From assembly GCA_007449985.2 (NCBI GenBank), contig VIIQ02000217.1, positions 1-64,000 on the forward strand: DNA of 64,000 bases, given 5' to 3'. Position 1 is the first letter of the stretch, and each line of letters starts with the position of its first letter. The stretch comes from Desmodesmus armatus (lineage: Eukaryota; Chlorophyta; Chlorophyceae; Sphaeropleales; Scenedesmaceae). A model generated the notes under the pieces. It worked only from the letters and a program-made list of their open reading frames with translations, was not told where the DNA came from and did no database searches. The translations under genes and the position numbers were made by a program. Of the stretch, positions 10,743 to 21,968 are shown in pieces.

Positions 10743-13388
10743 TCACAGCCGCCTCAACCTCAGAACATCCACATCACTGCACTGGTACACTTCATCAAGC
10801 TCGTGGCTTAGCAGCAGCTCGATACTGAAATGTGCAGCAGCAGCTGCTCTGAAGTCTGGCTCTGCTGGCCGGTTGCGGCCATGCGCCACCAACACAGTGC
10901 TGCTGCTGCTACTGAGCGCCAGGAGGGACTGCAGCAGCGGCTGCACCAGCTCATGAACATACATGACATCTGCATGCATGGGCGACAGAAGGACCGGGTC
11001 AGCAGGGTTCAGCAAGGTGGGGTGCGCAGGGGCAGGAAAATTCAATGCTGAAGCATCCAGGACGGCTGCGGATTCTGGTATGCGGCGCAGGGTGTGAGGC
11101 CTGCGTTGCCAGCACATGTGGCACCTTTGCTGCACTTTGCTACACTCCACTGCACCAACCTGACAGTACAGGAGTTGCATGCAGCAACAACAGGGGCGGT
11201 ATTGTGGGGTGAAGTTGGCAACAGACATCCTTGACGCAGCAGCACCACCTTACCGCAAGCAACAATGAAATCAAATGGTGGGTTGAGGGATGTCGAATCC
11301 TCGCCCCAGCGGTGCTCCAAAACAGTAACAGGCACACCTGCAGGGCAGCAGTACAGCAATCGTGGCTCTTACTACGTTGTCCGAAGACTTTTTGGGTCGT
11401 CCCTTGAAAGTTCTGCCTCTCACACAGACTGCCTCTCTACACGTGGGCGTGCTCCTCTGCTGGTGCGAAGGCCATACAGTAAGCAATCAGGTGCCACCAG
11501 CAATCGCTTACACACCGTTTGTTGTGCAGTTGCGTTGCAGCAAGGGCAAGTTGGAAGCCAAGTCTGTCACTGTGACATCAGCACCCAGCTTTGCCATTAC
11601 CACACCTGCACAGCACGACATGCACAGCATGGCAATGTTGGGTGGTCTCAGTTCTCCTTATACTGCTGCCAGTCAGTGAGCCTTTTGTTGGCTCCCCAAA
11701 CGGCCGATGTTCTGTGTAACATCCAATTACTGACTGTTGCTGGTCCCATCTGCTTGTACGGTCCCAACTGCTTGCAGCCCTAAACCCTCACTCTAAATCC
11801 TAAGCGCAACCCTAGTGCAGCACAATGGTGGTTTGGACCAGATCTGCCACAGTGGGTCTGAAATCTCGTCTGCAATAGTCATCGTGCTCGGACTGGCATG
11901 CCCCTTACAACATCATGCTGTACTTACTGAGGCGTTCCCAGGGCTGCGCTACTACCGGCTGCTGGTGGCACGCTATCCGGGTGCAGGTGGTTCACAGGTT
12001 GCTGTTGGCATTGGTCTGAGGGGCTCTCAAACCCAGAAACCTCCTAAACCCTAAGCCCTAAAATCTCACCTGCCAGCCCACAGCCTGCGCTGAGATCCAA
12101 ACACCGCCGGCCTTGGAGCGCATCAGGCCCCAGCTTCTCCAGATACTTGGCAACCACGATGCTGCTGTCCCACACTGCAAGAATCAAAACACATGCAGGG
12201 TGTCTGCGGTGGACTCCTGCAACCACTAGTGACTACCAGTAAGATTGACAAAGTGATGGTGGATGGTGGATGTGGCATGTAGGTCTGACTGATTGCCAAA
12301 GGGGCTGAAATTGATGACACCGCAGCCACATGGCAATTAACTAGCCAACCTGTTTGGCAAGTGCTGTGGTATGCCACCGCTACTTGTGCTGTGCTGTGCT
12401 GGGTCGGTGGCGTAGGGGACATGTGTCGGTTCCAGGGGCATTTCATGTGCTTTCCACATGCTGCCAATCCCACTAACCTGTTGAGGCAAAGCCCTCACTG
12501 CTGAACTTCTGCTGTTTGATTGTGAGTGACACTTGCTGCGCCTGCCCACTGCTGTCTACCACTGACATGGCGTGGACGTAGGGGCGATGGAACCGGTCCT
12601 TGTCGGGCCTGCACAGCAACACAAGGAATGCGGTCACAGTCGTGTCACCACATTCGCACACACATGCACACACCATGCACTTGCAGGAGTTCCTGTCGGA
12701 GTCAGGGATCCGAGCCTCCTTGAAGTTCAACACCACAGCTGGCAAGGTTAGTGGTGGACAAGACAGCAGTGTAGTGCTGTCGTGCCATCCTTGTCTGGCC
12801 CGTGCAGCTGCACAGAGACTAACAGCTGTGTGGTGTGGCACACAGTGCACCTGAGGGGGGGACTGCAGCCAGCATGAAACAGAGCTGCAGTGCAATCAAT
12901 GTCTGGCCAGCACAACAGCACAGGATAGGAGCAGAGACTATGCCCACATGCCGTGCGCATGGGGCCAGACCATGGCTGCAACAACACAAAGCTAAATGCT
13001 GCTGCTCTGATGTTGGGAACTGCATACTGAGGTGTGGATGAAATAAAGATAGCAGGCACACCAAGCCCCACCTGTGTTCCCTTTTCCACGCCCATGACCG
13101 AAACAGCCGCTTCACTTCGTCATCCTTTGCGCTGGTGTGACCAGCAGCAGCAGTGGCAGCAGTGTGACTGCCAGGCTGGCTCTGCTGCTGCCCTGATTGA
13201 GCTGCATGGGTCACAGCCAGGCGCTGCTTCTTGATTGGCTTCTTCTTTGACTGTTGGGCTGCTATGACTGCTGCAGGTGACTTGCGCTTGCCGTCAGCAT
13301 TCTTGCGATGCTGCTTGCTTTGTTGGCGTGTTGGGGGGCAGTTGGCGTTGGTGAGGGTGCCTTCAGGTTGATTTGAGTTTGTTTTCAT
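10743..13388 (-). CDS. METTL21-type protein-lysine methyltransferase
   Basis: A family-16 S-adenosylmethionine-dependent methyltransferase, predicted to methylate lysines of translation factors or chaperones. Six exons chain in perfect phase on the minus strand: 12738-12681, 12608-12478, 12174-12070, 11605-11516, 11337-11254 and 10969-10743. The spliced product reads VSLTIKQQKF, VWDSSIVVAKYLE, a SAM-binding loop CLDLSAGCGLAG, VTVTDLASNLPLLQRN, LEHRWGED, then the family hallmark D-x-x-Y as IVACDVMY, and VLVAHGRNRPAEPDF. These motifs occur in the canonical order. The 5' end is unresolved. An ATG at 13388 opens a basic, Lys/Gln-rich frame with a nuclear-signal-like KKKPIKKQR, but I could not fix the splice from there to 12738, so that piece may belong elsewhere. 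The specific substrate (METTL21A, B or D like) cannot be decided. Confidence 0.85.
12043..12063. repeat. Telomere-like CCCTAAA motif in intron
   Basis: Two to three imperfect copies of CCCTAAA, the complement of the plant/green-algal TTTAGGG telomere unit. They sit just outside the exon ending at 12070. A looser version occurs near 11779-11816. Confidence 0.6.
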
Positions 13389-14061
13389 GCTGCAGCAGGA
13401 GTCTGATGCAGATTGAGAGGTGGGAGGGGGGTGGGGGTGACAGGGGCGACAAATGGTCCAGGAAAGTAGGCGGATGGGAGGCAGTGAAGCTGGTGTATAG
13501 GTTGCTGATGCTTCGAATATGGATGCTCCCTGTGTGATTCCACGATTCCTAGCATTGCTAGCCTAGGAAATGCTTTTTGTGGGGATGGGGTTCTGCTGCT
13601 AGGGCATTGACACAAAATTCAGGGGTGTGAGGGTGAGTTCCGAGGTGTTTGTTTGTTGAACGGGGAAGCTTTCAGTACTTATCAACAGGGATACGTGGGC
13701 GGCTGCTGGTTCGCGTTTGGTGGTGGAGTCCTTCGCAGAGCGGTGAGGGCAGCAAACACCAATTGGGGGCGCAGATTAGGCTCTTGAAGACGTTTCATGT
13801 GTTTTCGCCCCCTTTGCACCACAGTCGCCTCCTCTGTTTCGTTCTGTGGACCGGGAGGCCGTGCTGTTGTCCAGACACAGAGGCCCTTAGGCAATCAGGG
13901 CAACATATACTTGGTCATTACGTTTCTATCACTGCGTAAAACCGTGCGCAAGGAGACATTTGACACTGTGCAGGAATGACAGCAGTGGCAGCAGTGATGT
14001 TTGTGAGGCAATTGCAATGACCCCGGTTTGATGCTGTGTCTGTTGTCTTCAGGTTGACATC
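13389..14061. other. Divergent intergenic region, likely promoters
   Basis: Lies between the putative 5' end of the methyltransferase gene (-) and the plastid L28 gene (+), so it probably carries both promoters. I found no convincing TATA box, repeat or additional gene. Confidence 0.45.
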
Positions 14062-17000
14062 ATGGCAATGCGCAGCGCAGTGATGCTGGGCACCAGTAGC
14101 AGCAGCTTCTCTGGCAGGAGCGTTGCAGCCAGGAGCAGCAGCAGTGCAGTCAGTGCAGCACCCCGTGCTGTTGTGGTCAGCGTTCAGGCTGCTGGGAGGG
14201 ACGCACACGCCACACGCAAGTGCAAGCAGTGCGATCTGACAGGTGAGCTTCGCACAATCTGACCATCAAAGCCATGCAGCGGAGATTACACACAGCATGC
14301 GGTCTCATTTTCTCCAGGGTGACGGGGGGGGGGGGGGGGGGGGGGGGGGGGGTCTGATTGGTCTGCGCAACATGCACGCCTGACATGCATGCACCACTGG
14401 GGCGAGGGCTGTGCAGTCAGGCAACAGCACCTGTCTTAAGCAGCAAACAGCAGCAGGCAGCCGATCACCAGCCAGCACTGGTTCTTTTTCAGTCACTGGA
14501 GGGCAGTGCCTCTGCTGCCACAGCTGGAGCAGCTGCATCTCAGGACAGCAGCCGTGGCAGTAAAGGATGCATAAGGCTGTATTCACACCAGCTCATCAAT
14601 TCTCCGTGCTCAGGGTGTTTCGGTTAGCCAGGGGCGACAGCAGCGGTCAGCAAGGGTGTAGTGCTGGGCTGCAGGGGCATCGTGGGCAGCAGGCATCCCT
14701 CAGAGCCGTCCTGGAACTCAAGCCAGGGCAGCATTGAGGCGTTCCTGTAGCCCACTCAAAACATCAACAGCCCCGAACACAGCACCACCCTGCAGCCAGT
14801 GGCGGCCAGGCCTTAGCTGCCGGTCCGCATCACGCTGTCTGGCATAACTGGGACAGCAACACTTCCTGGTGATGGATCGTGTCGCAGCTGACTGTTGACG
14901 GCCAGGCTGTTGATTCAAGCGCAGCACATGTTTTGATTCATATGCAGCAAACTGTATGATTAGTCAGGGTCCTGGCTTGACGGTATGCAGCTTGGCGGCC
15001 CCAGGGGGGGGGGTATAGGGTGGTGGGAGCCCTAGCACAGTGCCTGGTGTTGGAGCCTGTGCCCCAGCAATGTTACTCATGCAGGTTAGTTGGTCCCCAG
15101 CTGTCTATTTGAGGCAGCTGGGCCCCAACTAACCTGCATGAGTAACATTGCTGGGGTACAGGCTCCACCACCAGGCACTGTGCTAGGGCTCCAACAACCT
15201 GTTTGTGGGGGCCCCGCTGCCTCAGATAGGGACGATCAGCTGGCACAGGGGGGTCCTGGATGCTGACCTGCCCCCCTATCGCTGAAAACACACATCGTCA
15301 TGACATGCACTTGATGGTTGTAACTCATGTGTTAACACAGTTACTCTAACCCTAACACATAGCCTAGGACTGCCACAGCTGGTGGTCATCATCATTGCCT
15401 GTTCACCCTCTTGTGGCAGTCAGATGGACAAGCTGTAGTGTCAGCCTTCAGCAGAGGTGCAACCTTCACGTGCTTTTCTGATTGCCATTCAAGGTGTGTA
15501 TGGGGTTGTGTAGCTTGAAGGAAAGGTGGAAGAGGGCAAAAGTGCGACGGCACGGTCGCGCCGATGCCCCCTGCAAACATCGCCCTTCTGCCGCCTGCTG
15601 CTGCTGAGGGGTGGTCAAGCTGTTACGCCCGCGTGTGCTGTGCGTGTGCGTGCGATTGTATTGCCGCCTGCCTCTCTTGTCCGCACCCTCCCTCCCTGCC
15701 GCTCTGCTTGTTCCTTTCCCCTCGCGTCCTCTCCCCTCCCCCACAATGGTTGACCTCAAGCCCAGTCACACCCACTCACTCCCCTGCTGACTCTCTCACT
15801 TTCTCACTTTCTCACTCTCTCCCTCCCTTCAGGCAAGAAGCGCAACAAGGCCAATGTTGTGACCTTCTCCAACAAGCACAACCGCAAGTGGCAGGAGCCC
15901 AACCTGCAGTACAAGAAGATCTTCTGGGAGCAGGGCCAGCGCTGGGTCAAGCTCAGGGTCTGCACCAAGGTGGGTGGGGGGGGGGCAGTCATTTGTGGTG
16001 GTGTTGGTGGGTGGTGGTGATGGTGGTGGGTGGGTGGGGGGGGGGGGGCTCTGTGTGGGTGGGCACCAGCGCTGGGTCAAGCTCAGGGTCTGCACCAAGG
16101 TGGGTGGGCGTGGGAATAACAGGGCCCGTCCCTTCACCAGGCCTGAAGGCCACCAACGGAAGATTATGCGCACAGCACCCGAGTTATGCAAACACCCGGT
16201 GACATGGCATACAGTATACTCCTTCATTTGTGGTCGGCATCAGGCTTTGATGACCTGGTTCCATCAAAAAGCACCCATCCCCCCCCCCCCCCCGGGGCCC
16301 TTCTACCAGCCATGAAAGACCATTGAGAAGAACGGTCTGGACAGCATGCCAGTCTGGACAGCATGCCAGTCTGGACAGCATGCCAGCCATGCAAACACAC
16401 CGTGACGTGTATACACCATGCTCTCTCAAGTGTGTGGCTTGCATGTGCGTGGTCCGCATCTGGCTTGAAGACCCTGCTCTCGTCATTGACCCTGCTCTCA
16501 TCACCCCCCCCCCCCCGCGCGTTCCCAAGGCCCTGAAGACCATTGAGAAGAATGGTCTTGACGTAATGGCCAAGGATGCAGGCATCAACCTGTGGAAGCT
16601 GCCCTTTGAGGACGCACGCCCTGAACGCCTCGCATACCTGGCTGAGAACAAGGGCAAGGTCCCACAGGTGGGAAAGGGACGGTTCTGCTGACCACGGGAT
16701 TGATAGGGGGTGGTGATGGGCAGCGGTGTCGGTAGGCAGCGTAGGGCAGGGCGCCTTAGCAGCTGTTAAGCCTGCAGGCTGGAAGCAGGGCAAGCTTTTC
16801 ATGTTTGGAGCTGCATGGAAGCGGCATGATTGTCCTGTCAGCCAGCGCACAAGGAGTGCTACTGGGTTCTTTCCTCATCATCTGGGCAGTGCATAAACAG
16901 TCCTGTCAGCTATGCTGTCACCCCCGTGCGCCTACTCACCTGTTCTCTTTTCCCGCCGTGATCCCCCCCCCACATGCGTGCGCGCAGGCGGTCAACACCC

Positions 17001-17197
17001 GTGCCATCAAGAACAAGGCCAAGATCGCCAGCAGCACAAAGCGCCCCCGGTACCCAGTGTATGAGGAGGGAGGCCGCATTGTGTGGATCAAGCCAGGACA
17101 GGAGGCGTCAGTGTTTGGCACTGCCAGCGAGGAGCAGCCACAGCAGCAGCAGCAGCAGCAGCCAGCAGAGCTGAAGGTTACTGTGACAGAGGCATAA
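14062..17197 (+). CDS. PRPL28: Plastid ribosomal protein bL28, nuclear-encoded
   Basis: Large-subunit protein of the chloroplast ribosome. Exons 14062-14242, 15833-15969, 16530-16667 and 16988-17197 give 222 codons exactly. The first 50 or so residues are rich in Ser, Ala and Arg with no acidic residues, typical of a chloroplast transit peptide. The core follows the L28 pattern: [55 protein letters not shown], then AGINLWKL. Beyond the bacterial-length core there is an extension of about 100 residues ([17 protein letters not shown]) ending in a poly-Gln run and VTVTEA; algal plastid L28 proteins can carry such tails. Intron 1 (1.6 kb) holds a 29-base G run and a large foldback. Introns 2 and 3 contain duplicated exon fragments. 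The ATG is the only one upstream of the core in frame. Confidence 0.93.
14324..14352. repeat. 29-base poly-G tract
   Basis: Uninterrupted G run in intron 1 of the plastid L28 gene. Similar long G or C runs occur near 28935, 41245, 48067, 50640 and 63173. Their true lengths are probably poorly determined. Confidence 0.9.
15026..15192. repeat. Foldback element, 78-bp arms
   Basis: The arms 15026-15103 and 15115-15192 are near-perfect inverted repeats separated by an 11-base loop, all inside intron 1 of the plastid L28 gene. It can form one long hairpin, as expected of a MITE-like foldback transposon or a small-RNA precursor. No transposase and no clear target-site duplication are visible. Confidence 0.85.
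15936..16108 (+). repeat. Exon 2 end and donor duplicated into intron
   Basis: The 43 bases at 15936-15978, spanning the last 34 coding bases of L28 exon 2 and its donor, recur identically at 16066-16108. A G-rich GGT/GGG spacer lies between them. Confidence 0.9.
16182..16560 (+). repeat. Degenerate copy of L28 exon 3 start in intron
   Basis: The segment 16182-16350 resembles 16383-16560, which includes the true acceptor and start of exon 3. The earlier copy has a poly-C tract and an exon-like piece at 16313-16340 (GACCATTGAGAAGAA shared), but it lacks a proper acceptor. Confidence 0.75.
16336..16386. repeat. Three tandem copies of a 17-bp unit
   Basis: The unit TCTGGACAGCATGCCAG is present three times in tandem, growing out of the end of the ghost exon 3 copy. 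Confidence 0.9.
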
Positions 17198-17858
17198 GAC
17201 GTGCTTTGAGGGGAGGGTGAGGGTTGAGGGTTTGACTGACTTGGGGCTGATGTTGCGGTCGCTCAGCAATGGCAGCAGTGCAGCGGAGGCAGCTTTAGTG
17301 CGTGCTGGTGCGCCAGCTGTAGCACATGGTCGCCTTTGGGTGCTTGTGCTTGCCACCCAGCTGTGTTCAGTGAGCAGAGGGCCGCTGGCCTGAGCACTGG
17401 GCCGTTGGTGAGCTGGGTGGCAGCTCTGCAGCTCATTGCTGGGTGACTGGGTTTGATAATGGGTGAATGGATGTTGACAGTCTGTAATGTCGCAACTCAC
17501 GGTTGTGGTGCCCCTCCCTTCGAGGCTTGGCAGTTGTGTGCTGAGTCAAGTCAAACACTGAGTCACAGTGATGGTGTATTTAGCTCTTACAGCGTCGTAG
17601 ATGAAAGGCCCGATTGACCCTGAGTTGAGTTATACCCGCATCTCAGTTGATTGGCAGTTTGTGTTGCCATCAGATCGCGCTGCAAGCATTCGCGAGCTGC
17701 CTGACCAACACTATCTCTTGAAGTTTGGGATTAGCAATATAAAAAGCATTCCAAGACCACTGGTGTGCCTGCTAAGGATTTTCAGCAGTTCAGTTGGTGT
17801 CTGAAGTCACCTCAACAGCAATTTGCAGGTGGAGCACAAGCTTCTTTGGGTTGGATGC
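17198..17858. other. Intergenic, L28 3' region and CHP-like gene 5' region
   Basis: Holds the 3' untranslated region of L28 (a TGTAA, the usual green-algal poly(A) signal, lies near 17483) and the presumed promoter and leader of the next gene. No further gene is supported. Confidence 0.4.
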
Positions 17859-19657
17859 ATGGGGCAGGTGCGTCAGTTGAATCGTCTTGGAAATCGTCTA
17901 CAGATACGTTTTCCAGGTTGAATGACCCTTCGGCCAGCAGGATTTCTTCAAGTGTGTTCTGCTGACTGAAGTGGTGACTTATTGCAGGCCATCAGTGGAG
18001 GCCTCACGCAGCGTGATGTTGACGAGGTCATAGAACGCTGCAATGGAGCATGTGAGTGGTAGCACTCCGGCAGCAGTTGTGGGGGTGGCCACAGATCAAC
18101 CAGCATATGCTTGCAGCAAGCGGCAGAAGGGGGGGGGGGGTGACGCTGCTTGAGTGGCAACTGAGGTTGATGATGCAGATGCAGAGGCAAGCCACGTCCG
18201 TCCACGCATACCAGCATGCTTTTGCCCTCATCAAGCGCAGCAGGCATGTCCCCTGGGCCAAACAGACTGACATATCAGCATGCAACAAACCACCTTGTGC
18301 GCAGCAGTGTGTTACGTCTGTGTACACGTCACTGCTGTGGTGTGGTACGGTGCGCTGTGCTGTACTGTTCTGTGCAGGGAGCCAGCCAGAGGTTGAGTCG
18401 CTGTACAAGCGGTTCAGGTCTCTTGACAGGGCGCGCAAGGGGTACATCAGTGCAGAGGAGCTGATGAGTATACCAGAGCTGTCCATCAACCCTCTGGCGC
18501 AGAGACTGGTGCGCAACAATACTTCACCGCATGGCATACAGCCCTCAGCCACCACCATCAGCACTGGCAGCAGCACCTGCATCAGGAAAAGCGGCAGTCT
18601 TGGCTTTCTCACTCTACCAGCACAGGTTGTCACTCCCTTCAAGTTGTGTAGTTGTACACCAACCTGCGCCTGCCTGGCAGTCATGCATCCAGCAGGGTTG
18701 TGTGAGCAGACGCTGTCTGAAGTGCTCTGGGCATGTCCTTCAACCTCTGTGCAGTTGTTTTCGGGCCAGCAGCCGATTTGTTCGGGTCACCAAAAGGGGG
18801 GGGGGGGAGGGGGTGGACACAGCTGATGCGCACACAGCAAGTGACAGCACGCGTAGACTCTATCCTCGGATGCGCCCTTGCCGCGCAGCAGCTGTACACA
18901 CGCTCAAGCGTACTCAAAGGCAGCAGCCCCCTCACAGCGGCTGAATCAAGACAGCAACAAGCATCATATTGTGTTCCTGTCGTGCGCTGTTGCAGGTGCG
19001 GCTGTTTGAATCGGTCAACTTCATGGACTTTGCCCGCTTCCTGGCTGCCTTCAGCGACAGGGCCTCTTATGAGGAGAAGGTCAAATTCATCTTCTGGGTG
19101 TATGACGTTGACGGAGACGGTGAGTGGCGCGGTGTGAGCAGGGGCCGAGGGAGGGTGTGCTGTACGGCAGCCCTGGCAGGGCTGCCAGGCAGTGTGAATG
19201 GACTGTGGGCAGTAGTGGCAGCAGCTTGGAAGGCCCCTGAGGCACGCATTTTTGGTGCGTAGGGCCACACACGTCACACACTCCTGACCAGCTGCGATAT
19301 TTGTATTCTTCAGCAGTTGGGTCGGGTGTCGGAGCCATCGCGGGTCTGCAGACCCTTTGCCACTAGCTCTTGCCAGCAGACATCACCCCAGGAAAATTCG
19401 TCCATGCAGGCCATGGCGTCGGTCCCTTCATTCATATGACTGTGGTGTGTGCAGGTGTGGTGACGTTTGATGACATGCAGATCATGCTGCGGCAGCTGGC
19501 AGGCAGCTCACTGAGTGACGAAGACATCAACACACTGGTGAAGCGCGCGTTGGCAGAGGCAGGGGCCCCGCAGGGTTTAACGTTGCAGCAATTTCAGCAG
19601 ACCTTGTCGGCGCAGGAGCTGGCTGGGATGGTGGTGGAGGTGCCAACCGAGTTGTGA
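17859..19657 (+). CDS. Calcineurin B homologous (CHP-like) EF-hand protein
   Basis: Small calcium sensor of the calcineurin B / CHP family, which binds phosphatases, kinases or Na+/H+ exchangers at membranes. Exons 17859-17867, 17988-18051, 18378-18508, 18996-19119 and 19455-19657 give 177 codons with all phases consistent. The first coding exon is only nine bases and yields MGQ, giving MGQAIS after splicing, a fit to the N-myristoylation signal. The core matches the family: LYKRFRSLDRARKGYIS, then IPELSINPLAQRL, VNFMDFARFLAAFSD, KVKFIFWVYDVDGDG. Only EF-hand 3 (residues 105-116, DVDGDGVVTFDD) keeps the calcium ligands. EF1 is degenerate and EF2 and EF4 are lost. Length is close to animal calcineurin B (about 170) and CHP1 (195). 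The partner is unknown. Confidence 0.86.
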
Positions 19658-21968
19658 AGCGGCTTTTTCTGTGGGCTGCTGTGTGCTGGTGGCTTTTGCT
19701 TGTGTGGTAGTGCTGCCACGGGGTTGCTTGATGCTGCCTGGCGTTGCACAGAGAGAAGAGTACGGCTGTTGCAACAAACAGCTTGGTCTCAGCAGCAGCG
19801 ACAAAAGGCAGGTGCTAGTTGGCCTGTTGGTCATGGTGATTTGGTCTCTGTATGGAGCCTGCATCGGGCTCCTCTGTATGGGAAGGCAGTTGTGTGAAGC
19901 CTGCATGCTTGTTGTCAGCAGCTCTGTGTTGTATTGGTGTGACTGGCCAGACTCCACCATACAGTATCGTCAGGGTGACCTGGCCAGACTCCACCACAGA
20001 CACAAGCAAGGTGCGGCTGCAACTCGCACATGTGATACGTGATGCTTGTGACCGGCTCCTGGGGGCATTGTGCATGGCATGCATGATGGCGCTTGCTTGT
20101 TGTTCACTGCCGGTCCAAATAGCAGACATGCACTGGTATCGTTGGTGGATGCAGAGGCATGTTGTTCATAGACTTCAACATGCAGTCCTACAAGCCTTGT
20201 GGACGACACACCCATCAGCTTGGGTGACAGCACCAAGGCAGCCTAGACCAGCCAAGGTGACTGAGATGAGAAGTTGAGTCAATCACAACCAGGCATTATG
20301 CGCATGCTTTTGCGCACACCGACTGGAATCTGCTCTTCAGCCAGCCTGCATCAAGAAGTACACAGTGGTTTGACTGTGAGCCTGTCGGTCTGTTGCAAAC
20401 AGCAACAGAAATTATTGCAAGATTTAACTTTCACGTCTTATGCAATACGGTTGAACATGGTTTTATTTTTTCGGCCTCGGCAGGGCCGACGGTGCACACC
20501 AGTAAATACCGCAGCATAATAGCTGCTGTTTGATGCCGGTTTGCCTGCGAATAGGCCAGGTTGGCGCTCGGACCGGCAGTTGGCGCCGGGGGGCAGGTGG
20601 ACATCCGTCGATCGCCGGTGCCATGGCACATGCTGCTAAGGGTGCTTGGCTGCCAAGCCAGATCGGCTGTAGTGATGCATAAGTGTTAGAATTTCTATTG
20701 TTGGACACCCGTTTGCTCGCGGTCAGGCACGTTGACGCCGGGTGACAGCACCCCATCGCCGTCGATGGCAGGTGCCTGCCGTGGCCCATGCTGGTGGGCT
20801 GCTAAGGTTGCTTGGATGTAGTTATTGCATACCTATGTTACATATATACATCAGGCGCGGAAGCTGCATGCTCTTTGACGTCGGTTTATGCAATTCACGA
20901 CGGTGAAGGTCGTCAGGTCTGTGAGCTACAAATCCTGCTCAGCTGCTTTGACAGTTCTTGTGCATGGCAGCATGGCTTGGTGGCCAGTCACCTAGTCATC
21001 TCACCACAGCAACAACTGAGGGTGAACACCCGACAGTGGCGCCAGCATGACATGTTCGCAGATCAATATGAATTCTGGGCACACAACATCAACTGGGGTG
21101 CTGCAGGTGTAACCCTTACTGTAGGGGGTGTCTCTGTATCTTTATCTTTTTACTGTATGAAATGTGCAGTGCAGTGTGGCCTGCTGCAGTCCCTCAGTCA
21201 GGCCCACCTCAACCTCTCAGCCTGCATCAGTACGCAAGCCTGGTGGCAGTCATGACCATGCCATGCAGGTGCAGCTGCACACATGTCGCTGACAGAGTGC
21301 ATGCTGACTGTCCTGGGCAGCATGCAAATAACGTATGAACATTCATGCTAATGTTGCAGGCTGCCAGGTCACGGCTGGCACATATTTTGGGTTGCAGAGG
21401 TGACACTTCATGAAGATTCAACATTCATGTCTCGTTGCCATTTCACACAAACCCTGAAGGCAGAGTCCTGGCCTTAGCCACACTGAATGCAGGGAAAACA
21501 CAGATTCGAATCTTGCCCTCCCACTAATTGAGATTTTGTTCAAAGGCCATAAGCTGGTCGCGATAATACTGTGTGTAACGGACCTGCCGCGGCCCGTCAC
21601 GTCAACCTAGCCTAAACTGGGTCAAAAACGCAGGTGGCGGGCAGCCAGGCTACTTGAGGACGCCAACCCCTGCAAATATTTATCCACATCCAGAACAGTA
21701 TCTACAGATTGAATAGCCTCTTGATACAGCCATCCCTACAGGTGAGCTGACCGCCCGCTGTCCATCAACCGTGAATTGTAGGGCGCGTGCGCCGCTGCTG
21801 GGACGCGCAGCAGTTGAGATGAATGCTACTGTGGAGTGTATCTGAGGCTGCGGGTCACCTTTGGGCCTGCAGCTTGCTGTTGGACCGTCCAAGCTATTGC
21901 TGTTTCAAACTTCTGTTTTTGATTGCTGCTGCAGGTCGCTGAAGTCTGCCTTTGCTCACCCCATCAAG
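19658..21968. other. Long intergenic stretch
   Basis: Contains the 3' region of the CHP-like gene and, at 20540-20816, two diverged copies of a repeat. Open frames here begin with non-ATG codons or lack domain signals. I cannot support a gene. Confidence 0.45.
20540..20816. repeat. Diverged direct repeat pair
   Basis: The segments about 20540-20650 and 20703-20813 share the order GTTTGC, a GC-rich GGCGCCGG/GACGCCGG block, CCGTCGAT, CATGCTG and GGGCTGCTAAGG-like ends. The repeat could be a transposon remnant. No protein is encoded. Confidence 0.4.

Noticed and set aside
20812..21255. 147-codon frame
   Set aside because: It starts at TTG, has no signal, domain or splice support, and lies in a repeat-bearing region.
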